DNA from: SG8-40 sp963792855
Lineage (GTDB): Bacteria; Pseudomonadota; Gammaproteobacteria; Burkholderiales; Eutrophovitaceae
DNA: 64,000 bases
Assembly: GCA_963792855.1 (NCBI GenBank)
Contig: CAWBXZ010000013.1
Coordinates: 248,001 to 312,000, forward strand
Reading direction: 5' to 3'
A program made the position numbers and the translations under genes. The notes beneath the pieces are model-generated. The model was not told the DNA's origin and made no database searches. It worked only from the letters and a program-made list of their open reading frames with translations. This document shows, piece after piece, positions 53,991 through 63,761 of the stretch. The number at the start of each line of letters is the position of its first letter. Position 1 is the stretch's first letter.

Positions 53991-56264
53991 TCAGAACATG
54001 CTGCCAAGTGTGAACTGAATCCGCTCCGTATCGTCCTCCGGCTGGTCGTTTAGCGGCCAGGCAAAACTTATGCGAAGCGGGCCAACCGGTGAAAACCAAC
54101 TGAAAGCCAGCCCGGTTGAATACCGGATCTCGGAAAATATGTAGTCATAAGTCTCACCTACCATACCGCCATCCACGAAAGCCGCCAGCCTCGCTGACCG
54201 GTCCTTGTCCATGCCGGGGATCGGGAACAGCAACTCCATCGTTCCGATCACCTGACGTGATCCGCCAAGCGCATCGCCGTTCAAATCCTTGGGCCCCAGT
54301 GTCGCCGTGGCATAACCTCTGACCGTATTGACGCCGCCGGCATAGAAATTCTTGTAGAAAGGCAAAGACTGGTTGTCGTAACCGTCAGCGTACCCGACCC
54401 TTGCTTCCGTGAGCACCGTGAATTTCTTCGACAGCGGATAATACCATTGAAGCTGATATGTCAACCTGTAATAGGACAAATCACCGAGCGGAACGCTGAC
54501 TTCTCCGTTGAGGCGTTGAATGGTGCCGGAAGTCGTATAGATTACGCTGTCACGCTTGTCGCGCGACCAGCCCACCGTCAGCGGATACGCATCGGTGATG
54601 TCACCGAATTCGTTTACGAAGTCGATGTAGCGCGGCGGACTTTCGTCGAACACGCCGATTTCCGTCTTTTCGTAGGCCAATCCATAGTTGATTCGATCGA
54701 ACTCGGTTACGGGCACGCCGAAGCGAACGCCGAGACCGGTGGTATTGGTCGTGTACGGTGCTACATCAAGGCTTGACGAATCAAGGTCGCGCCGGTAAAG
54801 ATCGAAGCCCCTGCTCACTCCGTCGTCGGTGTAATACGGGTTGTTGTAGGCCAACGCGTAGATTTGGTTAACGCTACCGGAGTTGATCGTAAACGACAGC
54901 GCATTCCCGGTACCCATGATGTTCTGCTGCGCCAGGGATGCGGTGACGACGACGTTTTCAGTCGTCGAATACCCAATGCCGAAATTCAGGCTGCCGGTGG
55001 AACGCTCACTCACCTTGATATTGACATCTACCTGGTCGGAGGTGCCAGGCACCGGAGGCGTGTCGATCTGAACCTCGGAAAAGAATCCCAGGCCGTCGAC
55101 CCGCTGGCGCGACCGGTTCAGCTTCTTCGTCGAGTACCATGCACTCTCGAGCTGACGTAATTCACGGCGAATGACTTCGTCGCGCGTGGATACGTTTCCC
55201 GAGATGTTGATGCGCCGAACGTAAACACGCCTTCCGGGGTCAACGTACAAAGTAAATGCCACTTCCCTGTTTTCCCGATCGAGTTCCGGCACCGCGTTGA
55301 CCGCCGCAAATGCGTAGCCCTCGTCACCCAGGCGGTCGGATATCAACTTGGTTGTCTCTGTCAGATCTTCTCTGGAAAAGACTTCGCCGGGGACGACTTT
55401 GACCATTGCGTTCAATTCCTCGGCGGGAACAACCAGATCGCCGGCGAGCGCAATGCTCTTTATCGTGTATCTATCGCCTTCTGTCACATTGATGGTGATG
55501 TAGATGTTCTCTTTGTCCGGCGATATCGAAACCTGTGTCGAGAGGATGGAAAACTCGATATACCCTCGATTCAGGTAATACGTGCGCAAGCTCTCCAGGT
55601 CGGCCTGGAGTTTCGGCTTTGAGTACTGGTCGGAATCGGTGTACCAGGTCATCAGGCCCGGGGTGGTGAGAGTGAACTCGTCGAGCAAGGTCGCATCATC
55701 GAAGATCTCGTTGCCGACGAAGTTGATCTCCCTGATCTTGGCTACTCGCCCTTCGAAAATCGAGAAGCTGAGCGCGACCCGGTTACGCTCCAGAGGCGTA
55801 ACCGTCGTTTCAACCTCGACACCGTACCTGCCAGCGCTGATGTACTGGCTCTTGATCTCCTGCTCTGCCTTGTTGAGCAGGGCACGGTCGAATATCCGTG
55901 ATTCCTTAAGGCCTACCTGGCGCAGGCCTTCTTCGAGTTGCTTTGCGGGAAACTGTTTCGAACCGCTGACCTTGATATCTGCAATGGCAGGCCGCTCCTG
56001 GACAATCACGACTAGCACGTTACCGCTTCTGTCCAGGCGCACGTCATTGAAGAAACCGGTCTCGAACAGCGCCTTGATCGCCTCGCTGGCTCGCGCCTTG
56101 TCCATCGTCTCGCCCACCTTGACCGGAAGATAGGTGAACACCGTTCCGGCGTCGGTGCGCTGGATACCCTCGACCCGGATGTCTTCGACCACGAATGGGT
56201 CAAAGGCATAAACGGGTCCCGCAAGGATGAACGCCCACAGGATGAGGGCCAAGGCACGCTTCAT
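53991..56264 (-). CDS. bamA: Outer membrane protein assembly factor BamA
   Basis: Core of the outer-membrane beta-barrel assembly machine. It has 757 residues. A signal peptide (1-20, cut after VYA) is followed by five POTRA domains (the first begins FVVEDIRVEGIQRTDAGTVF). The 16-strand Omp85 barrel has the loop-6 motif VRGYATATLGP (VRGF/Y) and ends with SFAWPLND and a terminal Phe (FTLGSMF), typical for outer-membrane proteins. It lies 9 bp after rseP. Confidence 0.98.
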   Translation of the reverse strand: MKRALALILWAFILAGPVYAFDPFVVEDIRVEGIQRTDAGTVFTYLPVKVGETMDKARASEAIKALFETGFFNDVRLDRSGNVLVVIVQERPAIADIKVSGSKQFPAKQLEEGLRQVGLKESRIFDRALLNKAEQEIKSQYISAGRYGVEVETTVTPLERNRVALSFSIFEGRVAKIREINFVGNEIFDDATLLDEFTLTTPGLMTWYTDSDQYSKPKLQADLESLRTYYLNRGYIEFSILSTQVSISPDKENIYITINVTEGDRYTIKSIALAGDLVVPAEELNAMVKVVPGEVFSREDLTETTKLISDRLGDEGYAFAAVNAVPELDRENREVAFTLYVDPGRRVYVRRINISGNVSTRDEVIRRELRQLESAWYSTKKLNRSRQRVDGLGFFSEVQIDTPPVPGTSDQVDVNIKVSERSTGSLNFGIGYSTTENVVVTASLAQQNIMGTGNALSFTINSGSVNQIYALAYNNPYYTDDGVSRGFDLYRRDLDSSSLDVAPYTTNTTGLGVRFGVPVTEFDRINYGLAYEKTEIGVFDESPPRYIDFVNEFGDITDAYPLTVGWSRDKRDSVIYTTSGTIQRLNGEVSVPLGDLSYYRLTYQLQWYYPLSKKFTVLTEARVGYADGYDNQSLPFYKNFYAGGVNTVRGYATATLGPKDLNGDALGGSRQVIGTMELLFPIPGMDKDRSARLAAFVDGGMVGETYDYIFSEIRYSTGLAFSWFSPVGPLRISFAWPLNDQPEDDTERIQFTLGSMF

Positions 56265-56273
56265 TTTTCTCTG

Positions 56274-57638
56274 TCAACCGGAGGCCAGCCGGCCCAGATC
56301 GTTATAAATTGCAAATGCCATCAGTGTAAACAACAGCACAAGTCCGACACGCTGGCCCAACTCCAGAGCGCGTTCCGAAACGGGACTCCCCTTTCCGATC
56401 TCGACCAGGTAGTACATCAGGTGCCCGCCATCGAGCACCGGCACGGGTAACAGATTGAGCACACCGAGGCTGATGCTGATCAGCGCGAGGAAGTTGAGGT
56501 AGGCGAGCCAACCCACTTTCGCCGATTGCCCCGCGTAGTCGGCGATGGTAATCGGGCCGGACAGATTCTTCAGTGAAACGTCTCCCACGATCATGCGTCC
56601 CAGCATACGCAAGGTAAAAACCGACACCTCGGACATCTTCAGCGTGGCGCGGTAGAGGGCCTCGCCAACCGGATAACGCACCTGGACCAGCAGGCGTTCC
56701 AGCCGTTGCTCGTCGATCTGCGGGCCGGCACCGATTCTGCCGATCGTCGTGTCGCCGTCGGTGACCGAGTCCGTTACCACCGTTATCCTGACCGGCACGC
56801 CGTCGCGCAATACGTCAAATGCGAGCGCTTGCCCGGGCGCTGCCCGGACCGCCTCGACGACCTCTGACCATTGCAGCACCGGTTTGTCAGCGACTGCTTC
56901 TATCACATCGCCACTGCGAAGGCCGTCCCGACTCGCCGGGTCGCCCTCAAGAACATCACCGATCACCGGGGCGATCGGCGCGTCAAAGCCGACAATGCCG
57001 ATCTCTTTCAGCAATCCGGCGTCGAGTTCTTCCGGGCCAATCCCGCTCAGGTCGAGACTGACGAAACGCATCTGGTCCTGTTCATTGAGAATTTCGAGCC
57101 TGACGACGTTCTTCTGCACCGCGTGGTCGAGCAGTTCCCATCGAAGCGCTTGCCATGTTTCGACAGGCACCTCGTTAACCTTGAGAATGAGATCACCAGA
57201 GTGCAATTGCGCGGTCGCTGCCGGCGTGTTCGCCGGCGGCTCACCCAGAACCGGCTTCAAACCGGGCACACCCGAAACAAACAGTATCCAGTAGAGCAGA
57301 ATCGCCAGGAGAAAGTTGGCAATCGGTCCGGCCGCAACGATGGCGATGCGGCGCCACACCGACTGGCGGTTGAACGCGCGGTGCCGTTCTGCCGGATCGA
57401 CCTCGCCTTCCCGCTCGTCCAGCATCTTGACGTAACCGCCAAACGGGAATGCGGCCAGAACCCACTCGGTTTGGTCACGGCCGAATCGCTTTTTCAGCAA
57501 CGGCATCCCGAACCCGACGGAGAAGCGCAGAACCTTGACGCCAGCCAGCCTGGCAACCAGGTAGTGCCCGAACTCGTGGAAAACGATCAGAATGCCGAGC
57601 GCCAGAACGAAAGCGGCCAGAGTAGAAACCAGCTCCAT
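56274..57638 (-). CDS. rseP: Site-2 protease RseP
   Basis: Intramembrane zinc metalloprotease that cuts anti-sigma factors and signal-peptide remnants. It has 454 residues. Zinc motif HEFGH at residues 21-25 lies in the first helix. Two PDZ domains are in the middle (around GVPGLKPVLGEPPAN and IAPVIGDVLEGDPASRDG). The second metal site is in LPVPVLDGGHLMYYLVE. The start overlaps the dxr stop (ATGA). Confidence 0.97.
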   Translation of the reverse strand: MELVSTLAAFVLALGILIVFHEFGHYLVARLAGVKVLRFSVGFGMPLLKKRFGRDQTEWVLAAFPFGGYVKMLDEREGEVDPAERHRAFNRQSVWRRIAIVAAGPIANFLLAILLYWILFVSGVPGLKPVLGEPPANTPAATAQLHSGDLILKVNEVPVETWQALRWELLDHAVQKNVVRLEILNEQDQMRFVSLDLSGIGPEELDAGLLKEIGIVGFDAPIAPVIGDVLEGDPASRDGLRSGDVIEAVADKPVLQWSEVVEAVRAAPGQALAFDVLRDGVPVRITVVTDSVTDGDTTIGRIGAGPQIDEQRLERLLVQVRYPVGEALYRATLKMSEVSVFTLRMLGRMIVGDVSLKNLSGPITIADYAGQSAKVGWLAYLNFLALISISLGVLNLLPVPVLDGGHLMYYLVEIGKGSPVSERALELGQRVGLVLLFTLMAFAIYNDLGRLASG

Positions 57639-58870
57639 CAGTGTCCCACTCCCCCTGCTGCGCGAGGCTGCGCCAACCCCGATTCGCTGCGCGCCAACTC
57701 GGACGCCGCAGCACGCGCTGAGCCATCCGCCGCAAGAATCTGCTCAATCGACTGGACCGGCAGCGACGGCAGCTCATCGACGACCTTCTCCACGATCGCC
57801 GCGATGGCATTGAACGAAATTTCATGCTTGAGAAACCGGTCCACCGCGACTTCGTTGGCCGCATTCAGGTACACCGGCGCACTGGCGCCGGCCCTTAACG
57901 CCTGGTAGGCCAGCCGCAGGCAGGGAAACCGTTCGCAATCCGGCGCGGTAAATTCAAGCCGTCCGGCGTTCGCGAGATCCAGCCTCTTCACGCCCGCCTC
58001 GACCCGCTGGGGGTAGGCCAGTGCGTGCGCAATAGGCGTGCGCATATCCGGATTTCCCATTTGAGCGATCACCGACCCGTCAACATATTCCACCATCGAA
58101 TGCACAATACTCTGCGGGTGTATGACCACATCGATCTGGTCGGGGTTCGCACCGAACAGGTAATGGGCCTCGATGACTTCCAGACCCTTGTTCATCAGCG
58201 TCGCCGAATCGACCGAAATCTTGCGCCCCATCGACCATTTCGGGTGCGCGCACGCCTGATCGGGCGTCGCGCTGGCGAGCACTTCGGCCGAAGCATGCAA
58301 AAACGGGCCGCCTGAGGCCGTCAGTATCAGCCGGCGCACGCCGGCCCCGCTCATATTGCGCGCATAGTCCGGTGGCAACGCCTGAAATATCGCGTTGTGT
58401 TCGCTGTCGATCGGCAACAGCACGGCGCCACTCGCGCGCGCCGTATCGATCAGCAATGGTCCCGCCATGACCATCGATTCCTTGTTCGCCAGCATGATCT
58501 TCTTGCCGGCTTTGGCCGCGGCCAGCGTCGATGCCAGTCCCGCTGCGCCGACGATGGCCGCCATGACCGCATCAACCTCGGGCCGGGCCGCAACATCTTC
58601 CAGCGCCGCAGCACCGCCCATGACCACGCAATCGAGACCTGCGTCACGTATGCGCGACTCGAGACGCGCCGCGGCAGACTCGTTCGCGAGCACGGCGTAG
58701 CGGGGCTTGAACGTTGCGCATTGCGCAAACATCGTCTCGACGTCGCTGTTGGCAGCCAGGGCAAACACCTCGAACCTCTGTGGATGTCGGGCGATGACCG
58801 AAAGCGTATTGACGCCAATACTTCCGGTAGAACCAAGTACCGCTACGCAAGCGGCCCGTGACGATGTCAT
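57638..58870 (-). CDS. dxr: 1-deoxy-D-xylulose 5-phosphate reductoisomerase
   Basis: Second step of the MEP isoprenoid pathway. It has 410 residues. The NADPH motif is VLGSTGSIGVNTL near the N-terminus, with KIMLANKESMVMAG, LPIDSEHNAIFQ and the flexible loop PKWSMGRKISVDSATLMNKGLE seen in pieces. ATG 58870 overlaps the cdsA stop (ATGA), so the frame reaching to 59005 is not used. Confidence 0.97.
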   Translation of the reverse strand: MTSSRAACVAVLGSTGSIGVNTLSVIARHPQRFEVFALAANSDVETMFAQCATFKPRYAVLANESAAARLESRIRDAGLDCVVMGGAAALEDVAARPEVDAVMAAIVGAAGLASTLAAAKAGKKIMLANKESMVMAGPLLIDTARASGAVLLPIDSEHNAIFQALPPDYARNMSGAGVRRLILTASGGPFLHASAEVLASATPDQACAHPKWSMGRKISVDSATLMNKGLEVIEAHYLFGANPDQIDVVIHPQSIVHSMVEYVDGSVIAQMGNPDMRTPIAHALAYPQRVEAGVKRLDLANAGRLEFTAPDCERFPCLRLAYQALRAGASAPVYLNAANEVAVDRFLKHEISFNAIAAIVEKVVDELPSLPVQSIEQILAADGSARAAASELARSESGLAQPRAAGGVGH

Positions 58871-59691
58871 CCGGCAAGCACCCCGGCAAAGAACAGCACC
58901 GCGAACGGCATGGTGGCCGTTACGCTGTCTATCCGGTCGAGTAGGCCGCCATGACCTGGCAGCAGGTCGCCGCTGTCCTTGGCGCCCGCCTGGCGCTTGA
59001 ACCACGATTCGAACAGGTCGCCCTCGACGCTGAGCGAGGTCAAGATAAATCCGAACACCAGCAATGCAAGGTATGCCGTGAACTCTGCCTCCGGGCGGAA
59101 AAGTCGCAACACAATCACCGCATAGATCAGCACTGCCAGATAGGCGCCGATCAGCCCCTCAACGGTTTTTCCCGGGCTGACCCGCGGCGCCAGCTTGTGA
59201 CTGCCGAAACGCCTGCCGGCAAAATACGCCGCCGTATCCGCAATCCAGACGCCCCCGAGCAGCAACAGCAACAACACTGGCTCGCGCTGCAATATCGTCG
59301 CCGCCAGCCAAGCCGGCACCAGAACCAGCCAACCGGTAACAGAGCCGGTCACTGGTTGCCGCAGCCGCCACTGGAAATGCAAGGCCGCCGGCGCCAGCAA
59401 GACCCAGAACAGCGTTGCCAGCAGGCACAGCGGAAACAGCAAACGCCTGTCGAACAGGGCTTGCGGCATGAGAACGGAAAGCAGCAGCAGTGCCACGCAG
59501 GAAATCGCAACCACGGTCGCGAAAACCGTACGCCCTGTCTGCGCCCAACCGGCCAACCTCGCCCATTCGAACGCCGCGGCCGTTATCGCGATCGCCAGTG
59601 CCGCACCCCAGACCGCGTTGGGCGCCAGAAACAGCATCGCCAGGAACAACGGCAAGATCACGGCAACCGTCAGCAATCTCTGCTTAAGCAT
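58867..59691 (-). CDS. cdsA: Phosphatidate cytidylyltransferase
   Basis: Forms CDP-diacylglycerol for phospholipids. It has 274 residues and about eight hydrophobic helices. The signature near the end is SLEGDLFESWFKRQAG followed by KDSGDLLPGHGGLLDRIDS, where Ser/Asp residues bind CTP and metal. It lies 24 bp after uppS and overlaps dxr by 4 bp. Confidence 0.96.
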   Translation of the reverse strand: MLKQRLLTVAVILPLFLAMLFLAPNAVWGAALAIAITAAAFEWARLAGWAQTGRTVFATVVAISCVALLLLSVLMPQALFDRRLLFPLCLLATLFWVLLAPAALHFQWRLRQPVTGSVTGWLVLVPAWLAATILQREPVLLLLLLGGVWIADTAAYFAGRRFGSHKLAPRVSPGKTVEGLIGAYLAVLIYAVIVLRLFRPEAEFTAYLALLVFGFILTSLSVEGDLFESWFKRQAGAKDSGDLLPGHGGLLDRIDSVTATMPFAVLFFAGVLAG

Positions 59692-59715
59692 GTCTTGGCT
59701 CCGTCCGCACGTTGA

Positions 59716-60498
59716 TCAGCGCACCGGCGGGATTTCAGGCAATTCACGCTGCGGCGACCCGGTCACCTGATCGCTGGTACGGCCAAATCTTCGCTCGCGC
59801 GAACGATACGATTCAAATGCCCCGGCAAGCGACTCCGAATTGAAATCCGGCCACAGCTGCTCGGTAAAGAACATTTCGGTATACGCAAGTTGCCAAAGCA
59901 GAAAATTGCTTATTCGTTGTTCGCCGCCGGTACGGATGAACAGGTCCGGTTCGGGCGCGTAATTCAACGCCAGATACGGCGCCAGGTCCCGTTCCGTATA
60001 GTCACCGGCCCTGTCAGGATGGTCACTCACCATTCGGTTAACTGCCTGCATGACGTCCCAGCGCCCGCCATAGTTGGCCGCGATGGTGAGCGTCAGTCCG
60101 GTATTGGAGGCGGTCTGATCTTCTCCCTGCGAAATGAGTTCGATCAGGCGTTGATCCAGTCCGCGCCGGTCGCCAATCACTTTCAAGCGGATATTGTTGC
60201 CATGGAGTTTCGCAACTTCCTGCTCGAGCGCGTGCACGAACAACTCCATCAGGAATGAAACTTCCTCTTTCGGCCGGCGCCAGTTCTCGCTCGAAAACGC
60301 GAACAGTGTCAGGTATTCGACCCCGAGTTCCGCACATGAACTGACGGTCGTTCGCACGGTTTCAAGTCCCCGGCGGTGACCGGCGACTCTGGGCAGAAAC
60401 CTTTTCCTGGCCCAGCGTCCGTTGCCGTCCATGATCACCGCCACATGGCGCGGCACGCTGCGAATTTCGGGGACGGAGGTGGTGGTCGAAGAAAACAC
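59716..60498 (-). CDS. uppS: Undecaprenyl diphosphate synthase
   Basis: Cis-prenyltransferase that makes the C55 lipid carrier. It has 260 residues with HVAVIMDGNGRWARKR (catalytic Asp), GHRRGLETVR, FAFSSENWRRP, PDLFIRTGGEQRISNFLLWQ and YTEMFFTEQLWPDF. The start is GTG 60498, 5 bp after frr. A C-terminal extension with PPVR is short. Confidence 0.97.
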   Translation of the reverse strand: MFSSTTTSVPEIRSVPRHVAVIMDGNGRWARKRFLPRVAGHRRGLETVRTTVSSCAELGVEYLTLFAFSSENWRRPKEEVSFLMELFVHALEQEVAKLHGNNIRLKVIGDRRGLDQRLIELISQGEDQTASNTGLTLTIAANYGGRWDVMQAVNRMVSDHPDRAGDYTERDLAPYLALNYAPEPDLFIRTGGEQRISNFLLWQLAYTEMFFTEQLWPDFNSESLAGAFESYRSRERRFGRTSDQVTGSPQRELPEIPPVR

Positions 60499-60503
60499 CA
60501 GGG

Positions 60504-61067
60504 TCAGACGGCCATCAGGTCCGCTTCCTTATCGGCAAGCGCCTTGTCAATTTCCGCAACATGACGATCGGTCATCTTCTGAACTTCGTCCTGCGCCCGG
60601 CGTTCATCGTCCTCCGATATGGCTTTCGACTTCACCAGTTCCTTCAGTTCGTGATTTGCGTCGCGCCGGATGTTTCTTACGGCCACGCGGGCATTCTCTG
60701 CTTCGCGCTTGACGACCTTGATGAGATCCTTGCGCCGTTCCTCGGTCAGCGCTGGCATCGGCACCCGCACGACTTCACCCACTGCCGCCGGATTCAGTCC
60801 CAGGTCGGAATCCCTGATCGCTTTCTCGACCGCAGCCACCATATTCTTCTCCCACGGTGCAACACCAAGGGTTCTCGCGTCGAGAACACTGACATTCGCA
60901 ACCTGGTTCAGAGGCGTTGGATTACCGTAGTAATCGACCTGCAAATGGTCGAGTATGCCCGTGTGAGCGCGTCCGGTCCGGACTTTATGCAAGTCGGCAT
61001 TCAACGCGTCCACCGTCTTGCCCATTTTCTGGTCCGCGTTCCGCTTGACAATCGATACGTCTGACAT
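60504..61067 (-). CDS. frr: Ribosome recycling factor
   Basis: Splits post-termination ribosomes with EF-G. It has 187 residues with MGKTVDALNADLHKVRTGRAH, YYGNPTPLNQVANVSVLDAR, PMPALTEERRKDLIKVVK and a closing helix DKALADKEADLM. ATG 61067 lies 14 bp after pyrH. Confidence 0.97.
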   Translation of the reverse strand: MSDVSIVKRNADQKMGKTVDALNADLHKVRTGRAHTGILDHLQVDYYGNPTPLNQVANVSVLDARTLGVAPWEKNMVAAVEKAIRDSDLGLNPAAVGEVVRVPMPALTEERRKDLIKVVKREAENARVAVRNIRRDANHELKELVKSKAISEDDERRAQDEVQKMTDRHVAEIDKALADKEADLMAV

Positions 61068-61081
61068 GACTTTCTCCTCGA

Positions 61082-61795
61082 CTAGCTGTGCACCAGAGTG
61101 CCTTCATCCCCCCCGACAACGACCCGCTTCAAGGCACCCGGCTTGAATATACTAAAAACACAGATAGGAAGTTTCTGATCCCTGCACAGCGTCAGTGCCG
61201 TCGCGTCCATTACTCTCAGCTGCTTCGCGATCGCTTCGTCAAAGCTGATTTTCTGGAACCGCATGGCGTCGGGGTGTGTCTTGGGATCGTCAGTGTAGAC
61301 GCCGTCGACTTTCGTGGCCTTCAACACCACATCCACGTTCATTTCCATCCCTCTCAGGGCGGCGGCCGTGTCGGTCGTGAAGAAAGGATTTCCCGTGCCG
61401 GCGGCAAAGATCACGACTCGCTTCTCCTCGAGATAGCGTATCGCCCTGCCCCGAATATAAGGCTCTGCCACCTGCTGTATGGTCAGTGCCGAGAGCACGC
61501 GGCTGCGCAACTTGACACGCCGCATTGCATCCTGCAACGCGAGCGCGTTCATGACGGTTGCAAGCATGCCCATGTAATCGGCGGTAGCCCGGTCCATGCC
61601 GGCTGCCCCCGGCGCCACACCACGGAAAATATTGCCGCCACCGATGACGATGCCAACCTCGACGTCGAGCTCGATGACTTCCTTGATCTCCGAAACGATA
61701 CGGTCAATCGTGTCGCGGTTGATCCCGTAAGCGTCGTCGCCCATCAGGGCCTCGCCGGACAGTTTCAGGAGGATCCGCTTGTAGACGGGCTTCAT
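61082..61795 (-). CDS. pyrH: UMP kinase
   Basis: Phosphorylates UMP; bacterial amino-acid-kinase-fold enzyme. It has 237 residues with RILLKLSGEALMGDD, GIVIGGGNIFRGVA, DYMGMLATVMNALALQDA and FAAGTGNPFFTTDTAA. It lies 41 bp after tsf in the rpsB-tsf-pyrH-frr order. Confidence 0.98.
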   Translation of the reverse strand: MKPVYKRILLKLSGEALMGDDAYGINRDTIDRIVSEIKEVIELDVEVGIVIGGGNIFRGVAPGAAGMDRATADYMGMLATVMNALALQDAMRRVKLRSRVLSALTIQQVAEPYIRGRAIRYLEEKRVVIFAAGTGNPFFTTDTAAALRGMEMNVDVVLKATKVDGVYTDDPKTHPDAMRFQKISFDEAIAKQLRVMDATALTLCRDQKLPICVFSIFKPGALKRVVVGGDEGTLVHS

Positions 61796-61836
61796 GGAAT
61801 CATCATCGCCGTTGTCCGGTGGTCTCCGCGCGCAAC

Positions 61837-62721
61837 TCAGCGTGCTTGCGCCGTCTGAGCCGCAACTTCCGCCGCAAAATCGGTCGTTTTCTTCTCAATG
61901 CCTTCACCGACAACGAACAGGCTGAAAGCCGCGACCCTTGCGTTCTTCGACGCGAGCAGCTTCTCTACAGTCATTTTGTCGTCTTTCACGAAAGGCTGTC
62001 CGTGCAGGGTGATCTCTGACAGGAATTTCCGGACGCTGCCCTCGACAATTTTCTCGACGATATTTTCCGGCTTGCCCTCTTCGAGGGCGCGCGCCTTGGC
62101 GATGTCGCGCTCGCGCTCGATGATCTCCGGCGCCACCTGCTCGCGCGAAACTGCGACCGGCCTGGACGCCGCAATATGCATCGCCAGATCTTTCCCCAGC
62201 GTTTCGTCGCCGCCGCCAACGTCGACCAGCACGCCTATGCGAATACCGTGCAGGTAGTGCGCAAGCTTGCCCTCGGCACGGTGCAACGCCGCACGACGAA
62301 TCGTGATGTTCTCGCCAAGTTTCGCAACCAGCGCCTGGCGTTTTTCCTCAACGGTCTCACCCGCCCCGAGCTTCTTCTCCAGAAGCTTGTCAACATCGGT
62401 AACGCCCGAGCTTGCAACGAGTTCAGCGACATTGTTGACGAACTCGGCAAAATTGCCGTCCTTGGCAACGAAGTCGGTTTCGCAATTTACTTCGACCATC
62501 GCGCCCAGTTTCGAATCCGCGCTGACATGAACGCCAATCGCCCCTTCCGCCGCGACGCGTCCCGCCACCTTGTTCGCCTTGGCGCCGCTCTTGATCCGCA
62601 GCAAATCCTCGGCTTGCTTCATGTCGCCCCCAACCTCGGACAGGGCCTTCTTGCACTCCATCATGCCCATTCCGGTGCGTTCCCTCAATTCCTTCACCAT
62701 GCTCGCGGTGATTTCCGCCAT
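61837..62721 (-). CDS. tsf: Elongation factor Ts
   Basis: Nucleotide exchange factor of EF-Tu. It has 294 residues. The N-terminal domain MAEITASMVKELRERTGMGM is followed by the conserved VNCETDFVAKDGNF and MHIAASRPVAVSREQV, and it ends LPFVKDDK-like (GQPFVKDDKMTVEKLL). ATG 62721 was chosen by the family start; the frame to 62778 is noncoding leader. Confidence 0.98.
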   Translation of the reverse strand: MAEITASMVKELRERTGMGMMECKKALSEVGGDMKQAEDLLRIKSGAKANKVAGRVAAEGAIGVHVSADSKLGAMVEVNCETDFVAKDGNFAEFVNNVAELVASSGVTDVDKLLEKKLGAGETVEEKRQALVAKLGENITIRRAALHRAEGKLAHYLHGIRIGVLVDVGGGDETLGKDLAMHIAASRPVAVSREQVAPEIIERERDIAKARALEEGKPENIVEKIVEGSVRKFLSEITLHGQPFVKDDKMTVEKLLASKNARVAAFSLFVVGEGIEKKTTDFAAEVAAQTAQAR

Positions 62722-62795
62722 AACAGCCGACTCCTTGTAGTTCCTGGCCGCCGGGTGTGCCGGCGGCAAAAATATCAATGTTCTCTCGAAAAACT

Positions 62796-62826
62796 CAAAA
62801 ATAAAGGGGCCGAGGCCCCTTTATTT
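62796..62826 (-). terminator. Hairpin with T-run between rpsB and tsf
   Basis: A 13-bp perfect stem AAATAAAGGGGCC-GA-GGCCCCTTTATTT at 62799-62826. On the minus strand a T-rich tail follows. It probably stops or attenuates rpsB transcripts before tsf. Confidence 0.75.
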
Positions 62827-62840
62827 CCCGCCTCGGTGAA

Positions 62841-63587
62841 TCAGGCTGTGGCCTGTTCCTCGGAACTGTCCACCTCGACGAATTCATCGTTGACGATTTC
62901 GTTGACGACCTGCGAGCGCCCTTCGAGGACGGCGTCCGCGATGCCCCGCGCGTAAAGCCGCACCGCGCGACTCGCATCGTCGTTGCCGGGAATGACATAG
63001 TCCACGCCTTCCGGAGAATGATTCGTATCGACGACGCCGATAATCGGAATACCCAGCTTGTTTGCTTCCTCGACCGCGATTTTCTGGAACCCGACGTCGA
63101 TAATGAACAACGCGTCAGGCAGGCCGTTCATCGTCTTGATTCCGCCGAGGCTTCGGTCAAGCTTGGCCATCTCCCGCTGGTAGGTGAGGCTTTCCTTCTT
63201 GGACAATTTGTCCATGGTGCCGTCTTCCACCATCTGCTCCATGTCCCGCAAGCGCTTGATGGACTGCTTGACCGTCTTGAAGTTGGTCAGCATCCCGCCC
63301 AGCCACCGGTAATCGACAAACGGCGAAGACGCGCGGGTAGCCTCCTCGCGAATGATTTCTCGCGCCTGGCGCTTGGTACCGACAAACAGGATCGTGCCCT
63401 TGTTGGCGGCGAGCTGGCGCGCGAACTTGGCAGCCTCCTGGTACATCTCCAGGGTCTTCTCGAGATTGATGATGTGAATTTTGTTGCGGTGGCCAAATAT
63501 GAAAGGGGCCATCCGGGGATTCCAGAATCGGGTCTGATGCCCGAAGTGCACCCCCGCTTCGAGCATTTCCCGCATCGTAACGGACAT
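62841..63587 (-). CDS. rpsB: Small ribosomal subunit protein uS2
   Basis: Ribosomal protein S2, 248 residues. It has MREMLEAGVHFGHQTRFWNP, FGHRNKIHIINLEKTL, FVGTKRQAREII, RWLGGMLTNFKTVKQS and PDALFIIDV. ATG 63587 has GGAG 6 bases upstream; the frame to 63644 is not used. The 174 bp before it hold no other gene that I can see and probably contain its promoter and leader. Confidence 0.98.
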   Translation of the reverse strand: MSVTMREMLEAGVHFGHQTRFWNPRMAPFIFGHRNKIHIINLEKTLEMYQEAAKFARQLAANKGTILFVGTKRQAREIIREEATRASSPFVDYRWLGGMLTNFKTVKQSIKRLRDMEQMVEDGTMDKLSKKESLTYQREMAKLDRSLGGIKTMNGLPDALFIIDVGFQKIAVEEANKLGIPIIGVVDTNHSPEGVDYVIPGNDDASRAVRLYARGIADAVLEGRSQVVNEIVNDEFVEVDSSEEQATA

Positions 63588-63761
63588 AAATTTCTCCAGT
63601 CTGGGTTTAGCCTCCGCCCGCAGGAACCCGCTATTTGCGGGCACCCATCTGTGCGCGGGCGTGCGAATTATTCCGCGGCTGAGAATCAGCCCCGGAATTG
63701 GGCGCGAAGTCTAGCATGGGCCGCCGCCCATGCTCAAGCAATTTTCCGGATCGTCAATGGC

